A stretch of 64,000 nucleotides of DNA from Bactericera cockerelli (taxonomy: Eukaryota > Arthropoda > Insecta > Hemiptera > Triozidae). This document shows positions 23,909-38,900 of the stretch, one piece after another. The DNA is taken from NCBI GenBank assembly GCA_024516035.1, contig JAMCCL010000066.1:52653-116652 (forward strand), given 5' to 3'. The notes below the pieces were generated by a model, which saw only the letters and a list, made by a program, of their open reading frames with translations, was not told where the DNA came from and made no database searches. A program made the position numbers and the translations under genes. Position 1 is the first letter of the stretch. Each line of letters begins with the position of its first letter.

Positions 23909-26900
23909 AACTTACGGGGGGGGTTAAGCCCATTTTTGTTACAAAAAAAAAACTAACAAAGTTAAATTTAAAATTAAAGAAAAAAAACGTGATGAAAGCA
24001 AAACCTTCATCGCAACCCCAATTATGTCGAGAGCACGGACCCTAGAGCAATGATATGGTGGTTAACCATCATCAATGCATCAGCTCTACATGGGCCACGC
24101 TCACCACATCATTGAGTGTGCAGAAAAAAATATCAATACTACTAACTTTATTTCCAATGTTCTGCATTCTCTGGAGCGGGGAAAATTCACCGGTGTTGGT
24201 GTTTCTTTTATGGAGCTTGAACATGGTCGTTAACCTGGTGTTAGCACTTCTCACTCTGAAGTTTAGGTTACTAAGTAGTTCAGGGGAATATATTTGACCA
24301 TTTACTATTTTGTATAGAAAAGTGAGATCTGACATCCTTCTACGGTATTCCAGAGTGACAAAATCCTGAGAATGCATGATTTCATCATAGTTGTGGTTGA
24401 TGATGGGAGTTTTTAATTTATATGCAAGCATTCTCAGGAAAGTTCGCTGAACAGCTTCTAAAGATGAAATGTGTATAGAATACTGAGGAGACCACACACT
24501 TGAGCAATATTCTAAATGTGATCGGACATAAGCATAATATAAAATTTTGAGTGTATTTGGATTAGTAAAGTCTTTTGTTTGTCTAAAAAGGAATCCCAAC
24601 ATTTTAAATGCTTTTTTATTAATATTATTATAGTGAGAGTTAAATTTAAGGTTACGTTGGAATGTAACTCCTAAATCCTTTACTTCATCTACTCTATTCA
24701 GTGGGATATCATTAATCTTATAGGTATATAGATAGGGATTTTTTTTATTGTAAAAGTGACTAATAGAGATATAGATTTTACATTTCGATTTTTGATTTTA
24801 ATTTCGTGATAATTCATTAATTGGGTTTGGGTAGTCATTACAGTGTAGAAAGATGTAAAAGTGAGAAGTTCTATACATTTTTAAACAAACATGAAAAATA
24901 GTACAGCATTTAATATAGCACGGCGCACGCTACAGTTGGAGGAGTCTTTTAAATTTTTCGTAGAATACGAATCGAAAATCAATTTTAAATTTCGAACACA
25001 TTTTTCGGCCAACTTTGATCGCCGCCCTGAGCGGGCCCGCCTGGCGGTGCCTTTCAGAGGTAGAAAGAAATCAGCCTAGCGAGCGCTACATGATTGATTC
25101 TCGAGTCGAAATAAGTATCTCGCAAGATCAAAGGTACACCCTAGTAGCACCGGTTCTCGTTCTGTAACCGAAGTTAAGCAACATCCAGCGAGATAAGGAG
25201 TTGGATTGGTGACCATTCAAATTCGAATTCTCGTGATGCTGGCTATTCCCGGCCTCACTCAGGCTGGTTGAGGTTATTTTGAGTATCTGGTTTGTGAGTT
25301 TCCTGCAAATGGAGGGTAAAAATCCCATCCTGATATAACCATACAGTTGATGTAAACTCTAGTCTAGTTATAGAAAATAAACACGGCTTAATGATTCATT
25401 CTAAACATGAATACCTACTCATATATAACATGGCATTTCTACGAGTATGCAACATGCAATGACCTTTTCACTCTTTGTACTAAAAAGACACTGATTCCAT
25501 ACTGTCCGCTGTTAGTACATTTTTTAAAGTACATTTTTAGAAAATGCTTAATTTCGTTGGAAAATAATTGAAAAAAAAAATTGAAAAATATATTTTTTTA
25601 AATGAAAACAGTCAACGTCTTCATTTATGTTAAAAGAAATACCAAACTATTAAAAAAAATCGGGTCTCTGTAGCTGCGTGAAATTCCGGTCCCTGTAATT
25701 ATATGGTGTGCATGTATATGTGTGTGTGGATGTGTGTGTGTGGGTGGGTGTGTGTGTGCGTTGTGTGTGTTTGATGGGCTGGCGAAGCGGCGGGTGTAAC
25801 CCGCTAGTTACCAAATAAATGAGAACAAAAATAAATCTGTACTACCTACTATTATGTGGGATCCCTAAAACCAACACGCTAGCTGGATCAGTAGACGCTA
25901 GACCAGCGCTCTTACCTCTAAACCAGTGGTTCCCAACCTTTTAGCCATCGCGGCACACCTTACATGAATTGTAACCTACCTACCTATAATAAGAACTGAA
26001 TCAATGAGATATCTGTGCCTGGTGTTTTTTGCACAGTTCGGCAATACGTGGCTATTTGAAAGACACAATCTCATGCTGTCCTCAAGAGTGGTTGAAAGCA
26101 TTTTTCCACGTTTCTTCGTTTTGATGTTTGTGAGTGTGTACGCATGTAAAAAGTAGGTTTTATCAATTGTTAATTCGTTTTTTTTTTTTTTGATAATTTT
26201 TTTCCTTCTCCCGAAATCTCGCGGCACACATAGCGGGGCCTCCTGGCACACTAGTGTGCCGCGGTGCACAGGTTGGGAATCACTGCTCTAAACCAACAAT
26301 GAATGAATATTTTTAAAAATATTTTCTCGAAAATATTCAACCGGCCTCAGTAGCTTGATCGAAAGTATTCATTATGTTTAGAAAAGATAATTTGATTTTG
26401 TTTTTTTAACAACTCTTCTAAATTTCTCTCAAACATTTTGATGCAATGGAATTTTTCATCATACATACCCGCACTTATTTTTATTTAAATTTATTAGAGT
26501 GTGCAAACATACAATTGTTTTTATACACTCAGAGAAGTATAATTTTAAAAAGGTCAAGCAAAAAATAAATAAATAAAAAATACAATGCACTTAAATTTGC
26601 AAGTGTGGTTTCTAAAAAAAGTTCACAAATTGGTTTTACCTGCGAGATGGTATAAAATTCTTATTTGCAATTATGTAGACAAAAAGTATCATTTTTTTGC
26701 ATACAAAAATGTGAAGAAAGCATGATTATGTTAATTCAGGTTTTTTTTTTTTTTTTACTAAACTTGTTTTTTTTTTCAAATTAATTTGATATAGTGTTAG
26801 AAAGAATTATGTATTGTACTGTGCTAAAATTACCATACGAAATGGAAAGGTAGATAGTAGATACCTACTAAAGTCTAATTGAGAAGGGAGTATTTTAGGT

Positions 26901-29900
26901 CGGTGAAAGTATCGAATAACAGCATCTCTAACCACACTCTTCGGATGTAACCAACAAGTCTCTTCACCCACTTTCCTTTCGTTTTCAAAAGAGGTTTTAT
27001 CTTTATTTAAATTTGACTTTTCTTTACACTAGATAATAGCACATAATTATATAAATATTTTTAAAGTCATCATATTTGTGTTAATCACTATCGTGATATC
27101 ACAACTACTCAAACTCGCTTTACCAAATCTACCCTGAAACCAGACTTGCACCAACAAACTCTAGGTTACAAGTCCGCCGCCTTATGGATCAAGCTACTGA
27201 GAGTACTGAGTATTACTGAGGTCGTTTTACATTAGATATATGTACCTACATGCAAGGAGCTCAGATATAAATTTGTACATAATTATGTTACAACAATCCT
27301 TGTCTGAGAAGCATACCTATTGTTAAACTCTAAGGCCCTTTAGCCAAGGTCATTTATACATTGAATACGTCTAACGATGTTAGCTGAGTGACCATTCAAC
27401 AACGAACCTTCATGATATTGACTCTGCCCGGTCCAACTCAGGCTGGGTGAGGTTCATTTTGGTAGTTGGTTGGTTATTAGGGTGGGCCGAAAAAAGCGAA
27501 TTTTTGAATCGAGAATTTTAATAGCAAAAAAAAGTTGAAGCATGGTCAGACGTTTCCAAAAATATAACTTTTGTCGAAATCGGATGTTATCTTCCACTGC
27601 CGCAAAGCGGTTGAAGTTTGGCGGAAAAGTCGAAAAATGGCATTTTGGACCCCACTTTAAGAAAATTATAAAAATAGCAGATGAACATCTAGAAAGCTCA
27701 AATTTGTTTCAAATTATTCAATATGTGTTCTAACTTTATATTTAGACTAAAAATAATGAGCTTTTTGAACTCTGTTCTGTATACAGGGTGATCCAAAATA
27801 ATGAAATTCCACATTTTCATGTGATTTATATGGGGTATATTATGTTTATATTTATTGAATTATTTGAATGAATCCTTCGATATTGGCAAAAAAAATCATC
27901 AAATATTAAATATGTGATAGTGCTGGCCAGTTTGGATGATATTTGCACACTTCAGACATACAGGGTGGCCAAAATTTTCATAACAACCAAAATTTTCATT
28001 ACATTACAACCATGTAAATATTATGCTAAGCCGTTTTTAGGGACATAAAATATAAATAAGGATTATAGAAAGGATTATAAGACAGTCTCTTATCCAAGAT
28101 ATTCCGTATGGAGCCCAGGTGATTGATGGAAAGTGTTGGGTGGAAGGAAATTTTCACCCAACACAGTGCACCTTGGGAAATATGTTATATAGGGAACGTA
28201 TTCCCTTATCGTTGTTGCAATTTTACCTTATAGTTTGACCATTCTATTTCCTGCATTATTGTTATCAAAATAACTGTATAAGTTCCTAGCTACCATGTGT
28301 ATTAGGTGGCTACACCACGCGACGAAGCTCTCCCGAAGCCTCCCAACAACGAATTTTTTTATATCGCGTCTTTTGATATCTTTCCGACCTAGTTCTGTGG
28401 AGTCTCTCTGCATTTTAAGAGTTTTAATGGCTTATAATGGCAAATGGATTTCTGAAGTTATACATATACATTACACCTATTTCCATTGGGAAAAAAACTA
28501 ATGATTCAGCAAAAATAACCAAATGGGTTCATAAAATATATCATATGTATATTATTATTCAACAATTTAGATCAATCTTTATTTACAATTTTTATATACA
28601 GGTACAGTCAAAAGGTATAATTAATCAAATATAAACAAAGTTTGATCAAGGGTGGTGATAATGCCTTTGGCATTCTGGCATATTATGCTGGTCTTTCATT
28701 CTATTTGTGGTTTCAGAAAAAAATAAAGTAGGTAAGTCCTTCAGATTAGAAAAATGCAAATCACTTTGGTATTGGTAACAAATTAACAACAACAACTGGT
28801 ACCTCAAAGGCAAAAATGTACCTTAAACAATGGCTTTTCTCTCGCTGAATAGCGAGGGAATGTTACATCTATTTTTAGTACTGTGCCCAGTGGAAAATCA
28901 TCAGAGGAGATTCTATTTATTGTCTAAAGATATGTAAGCTAATTTACTGAACTTCTACTGATGAGCAAACAACTATATCATTAAAAAAAAGTTATTATAC
29001 TTGTGTTAATCTCTTTCACGATATCACAACTACTCAAAATCGAGTTACTAAATCTACGCTGAATCCAGGACTTGAACCACCGACTTCCAGATTAGAGGTT
29101 ACAAGTGCGCCGCCTTATCGATCAACTATATCATTATATTATGTATAGAGATAATTTTTTGATCTTATATTGTTTATGCTGCCACTCCAATGTTACTACG
29201 AGATATTTCCCAAGGTGCACTGTGTTGGGTGAAAATTTCCTTCCACCCAACACTTTCCATCAATCACCTGGGCTCCATACGGAATATCTTGGATAAGAGA
29301 CTGTCTTATAATCCTTTCTATAATCCTTATTAATATTTTATGTCCCTAAAAACGGCTTAGCATAATATTTACATGGTTGTAATGTAAAAAAAAACCATGA
29401 ACTAAGTACATAAAAAAGTCATCATATTTTATGAAAATTTTGGCCACCCTGTATGTCTGAAGTGTGCAAATATCATCCAAACTGGCCAGCACTATCACAT
29501 ATTTAATATTTGATGATTTTTTTTGCCAATATCGAAGGATTAATTCAAATAATTCAATAAATATAAACATAATATACCCCATATAAATCACATGAAAATG
29601 TGGAATTTCATTATTTTGGATCACCCTGTATACAGAACAGAGTTCAAAAAGCTCATTATTTTTAGTCTAAATATAAAATTAGAACATATATTGAATAATT
29701 TGAAACAAATTTGAGCTTTCTAGATGTTCATCTGCTATTTTTATAATTTTCTTAAAGTGGGGTCTAAAATGCCATTTTTCGACTTTTCCACCAAACTTCA
29801 ACCGCTTTGCGGCAGTGGAAGATAACATCCGATTTCAACAAAAGTTATATTTTTGGAAACGTCTGACGATGCTTCAACTTTTTTTTGCTATTAAAATTCT

Positions 29901-32900
29901 CGATTCAAAAATTCGCTTTTTTCGGCCCACCCTATTGGTTATTTCTCAAGGAATGTTGCTTAAACCCGCAGTCTCGAGAGAACAATGAATGGCAGGTGAA
30001 AAGGACGTTAAACCAAATAACACAACACAAAATCTTTCTCTGAGAGGCATATTTATTATAAAAATCTGAGGATCCCCAACTGTAAAATTTATCTTACTTA
30101 CTGTAAAATTTTCGTTGAATAGTTTGAGTTCCCAGTCTTGAACTATTGAAATGACGCCTTTCACATTCTCCTGAGCAACCACCTGGAAAAAAAGATAATA
30201 AATATTTTAAACATAATATTATTTTATAAAATTAATTTATATTTTTATTTCTAGGTACTTACTTAGACAAAAGTCATATTAGTAGTATAGTAGTCTCCTT
30301 ACAATTATTGATGGGACAACACGACATTTAAAGTAGGTAGGTATAGAGTATAAAAATTTCTGATTAGCTAGGAGTCGAACCCAGGTCACCGAGTCTAGTG
30401 TGTGACACCCTCGGCCACGGTGGAGCAAGTCCAATTACCACACTCATTATAAGAGAACATGTCCTTCTGTGTAACAGAAACATCTAGTGGTAATGACTCC
30501 CTTCTGAGCCATCACTCATGAGTCATTCATGATGGAGACGTTGGAGTAATGCTTCAAACTTCAGTCATTAAACTACCCTATTTCTGTAAAGTCTTGTTTC
30601 CCTATAATTTATGGTCCCTCTTATTCTTTCCTCTAATTTTATACCCTCTTTCAAACTTTCCTTTAGAATCCTTTCATTTACCTACTCATTGCATTGCAGT
30701 CAAGACATTGATGCACAATATGCACATGAGGCAATCATTTATTCTGGGGTCCTATCACAATCAAAGCATAAACATAAATTTATTAGTTATCATATTTGTG
30801 TTGATCACTTTTGTGATATCACAACTACTCAAACTCGCTATACAAAATCTGCGCTGAAACCGGGACTTGAACCACCGACCTCCAGGTTACAAGTCCGCTG
30901 CCTTATCGATGAAGCTACGGAGGTCGGTACATAAATTTATTATAATGAATTGCAGAAATTGACAATCTTATGAGTAATTATGGTTTTGATGGTTAGTTAA
31001 AAAGAACCACTGAAGCTCAAGTAGAAAGACAATGCCCCAATTTTCATTGTCCTCAAAAGAGGTCTTCATGTAGGCCTACTTAATTGGACATTTTCCATGT
31101 CATTGTGTATAAAGTTATCATGCTCAAGTACAAAGACAATCTCCCTATTTACATTTTCGGTAATGGAGATCTTCAGTCATGAATTTAATTGCTAATTAGC
31201 AATTTAGTTTGTTAGTATAAAGTTATCTGTTAAATACCCTTGATTAAAATCTTCCATTAACGACTAAACAATTGTGGGAGTTAATAGCCCCTTTCCTATA
31301 GTAGGTTTAATTTAATTTGGTAAATTAAGAATTAGGTATTAAATAATAATTATAGTCTCTTATCAGCCTCTTATTTTTACTTAGGAAAAACTTTCCCTCT
31401 CTTTTTGCCCTGTCTATTTCTCTATAATCTCTCTTTCTCTTCCGATGTCTCCCTTCTTACTAATCTTCCAGTAATTTCTTTCTCCCTTTCTCTAAATAGC
31501 TCTGTCCCACCCACCATATTTCTTTCTCTTTCTCTCCAGCCTTCTTTTGCCGCTTTCAGTTTTTCCTCGATTTCCTCATTAATGTTTCTTTTATTGTTTT
31601 ATCTTACATTTTTATGAGCCTCAATCCCATCTCTCTATTTCTTTCCCATATTTATCTCTCTCGCTCTTTCTTGTACACAAACATTCAATAATTCTTTTTA
31701 CTTTCCTTATCCTATAATAAGGAAAGTATTGTATTCGTCGAAAATTTGACCTACCCAGTTTTTCACATTTCTGGACGAATCATAGCCTCAGGATACCAAA
31801 AAAGTTGTTTTCAGCCATTGGTCCGTGCGTCTGTCTGTGTGTGTGTGTGTGTGGGAAACAGGATATCTCAAGAACGGTAAGAGCTAGAGACTTGAAATTT
31901 GGTATGCAAATTAGTTTTATACACCAGACGAACCACGAAACTTTTGGTTGAAATCGGACGCAAGATGCGGCCGCAGGGCCGCAAATATTGGCCGCAACCG
32001 CCGCTTCTTTGAATTGGTTAAAGATACAAAAAAAGTTAGAGAACAACATTTTCTCGGATTAAAAAAATAATAGGGGTCTATTCTTATCATTTTTTTGATA
32101 TCTTGAACTTTTTGGAACCCGGCCCCAATTTACCGGTATTTTGGGGAGACCCGCTTGGACTAACTTTTTTATTATTTACCCTAGATGGGGGTTGCGACAT
32201 ATCAAATCCAATGATTTTAAGGTTCTGATTATGAATTTGGCACTGATTTTTAAGTATCCGTAACCGTTGAGTCACCAGTGGCGGAATTCGACTTCTTTTT
32301 GGGGGATAAGGAAAGTCGTGTGATGTTTACACCAGATTTTTTCTTCCTCTCTCAGGCCTTTTCTTTATTGCTACTGCAAATTGCTTTCCCTTCCCAACGC
32401 GCCTTTATTTACTCATCCATCCTGCCCGGCCTCTTTGTGTGTGTATCGCTTTTATTTCATAATGGTGTTTACTTTTCCTGCTGTTTCTCTTTTCTTTTCC
32501 ATCTCTTATTCCTGCTCGCTCTCAAGTTGGTTGATTACTCTTATTATGCAAATGTACAGGGAGAATCATTGAGTACATTGTCTGATAGAATAGGTATGCC
32601 TACTTGTGTGTCTTATTTGTGTTGAACGCCGCTTTCAACTACATGGTATAATAACGGAGTTTCATTCAACATTTGCTAGGGAAACAACCAAGCTACTAAA
32701 ATTAACCTCAACCAGCCAAAGTGGGGGGGGGATTAGACACAACGCGAATTGTCATGATGACCATGGATAGATTCGATCACCAATCCATGTTCACACCACG
32801 CTGGACTTTGCTTAACTTGCGGGATCGGTAAAACCTAGTGTATTCAATGTGTCATTTCCGTTGGCTATGCCTACTTCTACATCAAGCTCGCCGGTAGGCG

Positions 32901-35900
32901 AGCGCTCGTCAAGTAGCGCCAGCCAACCGGCCTATATTAACACGAAACAGAGTTTATATGTATTTTGTTTTATTGTTTTCGCACACCTCCCGCTAACTTT
33001 TATCGATTTTTATTTCAAATTCGTAATTAGACGCGAAAATAGATTGTGTTTCACGAAAGCGCAAGGTTCCTACGATCAGTTAAAGTCGTTTTCTGGCCAC
33101 GCGTAAAATCTTGAATTTCATGAAATTATTCATACAGGTTTTTTTTTTTTTCAGACCAATTTTCTGTCAAGCGTACAGCAATGTGTGCTTGTCGTGGAAA
33201 GACGTGAGCTACGTTTTTGAATAGGGAATTTTTATCTCTGCATACCTTTTATAGTTTCAAGTATTTATTTTTTATACGATAGGAGATAGAGCCTTCTAAA
33301 ATAAAAGCGGAAAGTTTCACAGAGCCGCCCCTGGTTATCTTGGAGCTGCGATTCTGGTATTTTTCGAAAGGCCTAATCATAGGAAAAAATATAAAAATAT
33401 AACTAAATTATTACACTGGACCAAACTTGAGTTATAGCCTTTGAAAGGAATACTTATTTTGGAGCCCAGAGCCGTCTATTGTTATCTAGAGATGTATTTC
33501 TGGTGTTTTTAGAAGGGTCTAGTCAAAGGGAATGAGATCATTTAATTTCAGATGGTTGAAACAAGAAGAAAAGTCTTTAAAGCCCTCTAAAGGAATATCT
33601 ATAATGAACCCTGGAGCCACGCCTAGTTATCCCAAGTTGATGACTGAAGGTTCTTTCTAAAGGTCTAATTACGCAGAATTATACTACGATGTAAATAAAA
33701 ATTTAGAAAAATCAGCGACAGTGTGAGACATAAAAAGAAAAAACTGAATTTAGATTTATGAGAGTAACAAAAAATCTTCGCCTCACATATAACTTAAAAT
33801 ACGGGTGGGATTCTATCGTCATTGCTTCATCCAAGCTGCCAGCAGACCGTTATATCAGTGAGGGAACAATAACATTTTATAACATCAATCAAAGATTTCT
33901 ACATCAAGAGGTAAACTAGGTCTACATTATTAGAAGTGTATAAAATTTTGGCCAGTAAGAAGTAAAATATTCATTCATGTAGATCAAAACAATGATAAAT
34001 TATAATAAAATATTATATATTGAGCAGTCTCTGTGGTCGTCGACTGGTGTAGGTAAAATACAAAGTTTGCAAGGTGGCCTGGGTTCGAATCCCGGCTAGG
34101 TAGAATTTTTTTTACTCTGTACTTTGGATGTCCGGTTTTCTCGTGAGAAAAAAAAAACAGTAGTTGGTAGTTTGAGTCAACCTCCTATGACCGTTTAATT
34201 TCGAACGAAGTGAGTATAGTTCTCGATCAACATTTATTTGTCACAATCTAATTATCCATCTACCTATGTTTGTAACATGATTTAAGTTTCATGTTTTGTC
34301 CAATCGAGCTGAAATTTTCAGGGTATATTCCATGAATATAATGCTTACTTATTAATTTATAATTATTAATTTTATATCTAGTATAATTTCTCACTTCTTC
34401 TGTTTATATCTACTGATTATGCTGAAATGACACCATGTTTAGCAACTCGAAGTTAGGCAAATATATGGGTCAACATTTCTTAGAGCCATAGTAAGAGGCA
34501 CTTTCGGAACATACAATAATACTCGGTACTTTCATTTCCCTCCTTATTTTGCCAAGATCGAATTTCCATCTGTACCTACCATGTACGTAGGTACATAATA
34601 TAATTAAAATTGTATTATAAACGAAACCACGAAACCGAGCTGTCCGTTTTTTAACGAGTTCATTACTAATTTTTCAATACAAGGTTAAAACACTAGTTGA
34701 TTATTAATGAATTAATGTTAATGGATTTTAAGATTAAATAGGTATGAGCACCAATTATCCAATTATCACACCAACCTCATTTCAAAACGATTGTGACCAG
34801 TTGATTGTGTTTGGTTTTAACGTCATGATTTGAACAAGTAAGGACGGGGGATTTTACCCTCCATTCGCTGGGAATCATTCCAGGGGAAAAAAAACATTAG
34901 AAAAGTATGCAACAACCGGGAATGGAACTCGAAATGTCTGGACTACGGGCAGTAGTTACAACCATTACGCCACGGATGCTGGCCACTGACAGTCTAAATA
35001 AAGCATTTATTTGAATCAATACTTTTGTATTTTGAATCGTAAATTACGTAGATCTCATTCAAAATTTACAAATATCTACCTACATATACAGGACATCCAT
35101 AAAGTCTCACCCAAGACTGGGTTTCTCGAAAACGACTCAAAATATCAAAAAACGCAAAAACCCGTATTTCTTTATTTTTAAGACACCTTTAAAAAAATAT
35201 ACCACAAGACACACCATTGTATTTAAGATTTTAAAGCTGGTCCATGTTCAGCCTGACTGGGGCCGTGTAGGCAGATTTTTTTTTTTTTTTTGGCTGAAAA
35301 TTAATCCTCTTAAAAATAAAGGAATATTGGTTTCTTTATTTCTAGAACTGGGTACAGCAGCGAGAGTCACTTAATTGTTCCGATATTATCTATGAATAAT
35401 ATTCAGGTTGTCGGTGTCCTTATATTTTTCTCGTTGTCTCGTAGAAACAAGTCTTCTATTTGAAAGTTATTTGTCAAACAATTGGTTTAGGAAAATGTAC
35501 ATTATGTAATTCAGTTTATAAAATAGGAGGTGGAGCTTCTAATCTATTGAAACTAAAACACCCAACAAATTTTGTGAACCGAGATTCATCTCCTGTAAAC
35601 GTTCTGAATGCAAAATTGTGAGATTCAGTTAGTGTACTGAATAATGAAAGAGCCGGTGCTTTTGCACTTGGTTCTTGAGTGATTACTCGAATTCATTATT
35701 CCATTTACATCCTCTCTCATAACCTCAAAAACCAAGTACAAAAGTAATTGGATAAATACTCGGTACTTTTAAGTAATCGATTACTGAAGTACCAGTTCCA
35801 TGAAATACTCGATATCACCCTAATTATTGCCAAAAATAATGAAACGGGGTAGTTTTCTGCTAGTGAACCTCGGTAGTGGGTCTAAAATTTGAAAAGATCA

Positions 35901-38900
35901 AAAAAAATTCTGGGCGCTATCTAGTGTCACTCAAATAAGGATCACACCTGTTATCTCAAGATTTCCCCTCTCTTTAGCAAGTACTGTGAAATTTTCTTTC
36001 AGCATCTTTTCAATGTTTTTTTTTCTATCATTTTTTTCTCCTTGCAATTGTAATTATTTACAGAACAGTACTTGGGTCACAATATAATTTTCGAGCATGC
36101 AACTCATTATAACTTTTTTCCTTAAACAAAGTAGTGTCACCTCATTTTTTTCTCCTTGCAATTGTAATTATTTACAGAACAGTACTTGGGTCACAATACA
36201 GGGTGTCCCGTATACAGATGCAAATATTTTGAGGGTAGGTTCAGCCCACCGTGGACTATCATATGAGCGAAACTTGCAGTGGGGCATTTTGCTTCGTTAA
36301 AGAGTTATGGCCAAATCCCTGTTTTTCCCACAGGTCTAGAGGTCACTTAGATCGATGCACGTTTTTAAAGAAATGGTAGCCAGTAAGTAATTTTTGACTT
36401 CATGTATGGATAGTCATGCATATTTCCCTTGAAATGCAGTTGGTTGCATGAAAAAATATTGAAAGACCAGAGAGATATTTAATCATAGGTTCAATATTTT
36501 TCTAAAATTCGATTTTTCCCTTTTTTCCCTTTCGTGAATTTAGAGTACTTCAACAATTGCAATTCTGCGTATCACTAGGTAAAAAAATACCCTTTGCTAT
36601 TTTGTTTCAATAAATACAAAGTTCTTTCAGACGCGTGAAGGAACGAATGAGATACGCCTTATCAAACGGCACCAGAAGGAGAGAAACACATCTTTCAAAT
36701 TTTGAATCTGGGCGCTATTGCATTTTGAAGAACACTCGAAGCCTGAAGCGGTCTGTGTGACTATTTTTGTGCCAACTGCAAGTTATAAATGAAAATTTTC
36801 TGAGTACAATTAGTTCTATTAACCAACTATTATCAATCAAATCTAATAGTTAAAATAACAAGGCGATCAATTTGTTCGGTGGAAGAGAAAGCCACAAGCT
36901 TTAAACCTCGCCCTTGGTTCGCTACCTATTCTTTTGGGTTCTTTTCATTTCATGACCTGTGTTGCAGAATGTATCATGTTTGTAGTTTATCAATAAACTA
37001 CAAACATGTATCACTGTATCACCACCCTTGATCAGTCTTTGTTTATATTTATTTCACAAATTGTTACCATGTTCATTGTAAAAAAAAATGTAAATAAAGC
37101 TTGGTCCAATTGTTTATAAAATAAAAATAAAGTATTAATAATAATAGTAACCTTAAGGTTGGATGTTTACCCATCCAACCTTAAGGTTACTATTATTATT
37201 AATAATAGCCCAAGGTTAATTTTCGGCACTATTTGTTATGTTTTTGATATCATGATTGTGATAAACACAAAAATGATATTTTTAATTTTACTTCTAAAAA
37301 TAAAATCATCATTTTTGTTGGTAGCGCAGGGTCTTTCTCCATGTGTATTCTTTTTCCATAATTACACCACTGGTTGCTGCTTTCGTTGCAGCCTCTCTCA
37401 TTTTTCCTCATGATAACTATGTGATTCCGTAACCCCATTCACATAAAAGTTCACACCGACCGACCACTGTGAATGATCAATTTCCCTCTGTTAAACATCC
37501 CAGAGCAGTGTATTTATACCTCAAATTACGCGCCAATTCTGTTAAAATTCAGCCAACTTTGAATTTTCCATCATGATTCAGAAGTGTTTTTTGAGCTTTG
37601 TGTGTACTGCGTTCCATGATCTTTAAAGTAATATAAATGAGCTTTCTTTTTTATAAAACTAAACATAATAGGGTATTTTTTTAACTAGCGATACGCAGAA
37701 TTGCAATTGTAGAAGTACTCTAAATTCACGAAAGGGAAAACAGGGAAAAATCGAATTTTAGAAAAATATTGAACTTATGATTAAATATCTCTCTGGTCTT
37801 TCAATATTTTTTCATGCAACCAACTGCATTTCAAAGGAAATATGCATGACTATCCATACATGAAGTCAAAAATTACTTACTGGCTATCATTTCTTTAAAA
37901 ACGTCCATCGATCCAAGTGACCTCTAGACCTGTGGGAAAAACAGGGATTTGGCCATAACTCTTTAACGAAGCAAAATGCCCCACTGCAAGTTTCGCTCAT
38001 ATGATAGTCCACGGTGGGCTGAACCTACCCTCAAAATATTTGTATCTGTATACGGGACACCCTGTATAATTTTCGAGCATGCAACTCATTATAACTTTTT
38101 TCCTTAAACAAAGTAGTTCAATATCACTAGTTCAATATCAACTACCCAACATTTTACATGATAGTCTTATAATATTACTGCGTATCGCAACATCCTTAAA
38201 TTAAAAGTCTTTTATCTGTTGATTGTTGATTAGTTTTATTTCATCTATCAGAGGAAAATCAATTAAATCAAAAAGTAGTGATATCCCCCAAAAAACACTA
38301 CGTGTAAAAATAGTCGTCAAGTGTTGGAATGATCAAAAAGAACTGATATCAAAAACGTCAATTTTCTATGTGTTGAAGGAATTATTTTTCACGTAATTAG
38401 TCTCTTGATAATTCAACCAAAATAATAGCCTCACAACAACAATACACCTTTGAGCAAACTTCGATTTGGTATTTTGAGAATTTAACCAAAAAAAAAGCCA
38501 CACGACAAAACAATGTTCTTGTAAGAACAATGTTGCATAATTACAGAGCCATTGTTCTTACAAGAGCATTGTTTTGTCGTGTGGTTTTTTTTTGGTTAAA
38601 TTCTCAAAATACCAAATCGAAGTTTGCTCAAAGGTGTATTGTTGTTGTGAGGCTATTATTTTGGTTGAATTATCAAGAGACTAATTACGTGAAAAATAAT
38701 TCCTTCAACACATAGAAAATTGACGTTTTTGATATCAGTTCTTTTTGATCATTCCAACACTTGACGACTATTTTTACACGTAGTGTTTTTTGGGGGATAT
38801 ATGTTACTGTGTCAAAAATAACCAACAGAACTATTGGTTTTTGATTCTGAAACAAAATTTTGGTTTTCGAATGATCAGCCCCACAAAACATTTTGGACAC

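Larger units (their letters stand above)
32881..38800 (+). repeat. Long duplicated unit, copy A
   Basis: This unit matches 51517-57156 in the same orientation, starting at ATCAAGCTCGCCGG (with a GCTCGCC/GGCGAGC hairpin) and ending with the palindrome at 38281-38800. The flanks outside both ends differ. Copy A carries the TA-flanked element at 36199 and its own insert near 35090-35830, but lacks the hAT (52830) and Helitron (56243) of copy B. No coding sequence is recognisable. It may be a segmental duplication or two copies of an undescribed mobile element. Confidence 0.85.

Noticed and set aside
25131..25230. 5S rRNA gene
   Set aside because: Only part of 5S is present, diverged and fused to a SINE body; similar truncated heads occur elsewhere in the window.
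25976..26269. 97-codon minus-strand frame
   Set aside because: It lies entirely within the hAT MITE and consists largely of its terminal repeats and T-runs; no transposase similarity.
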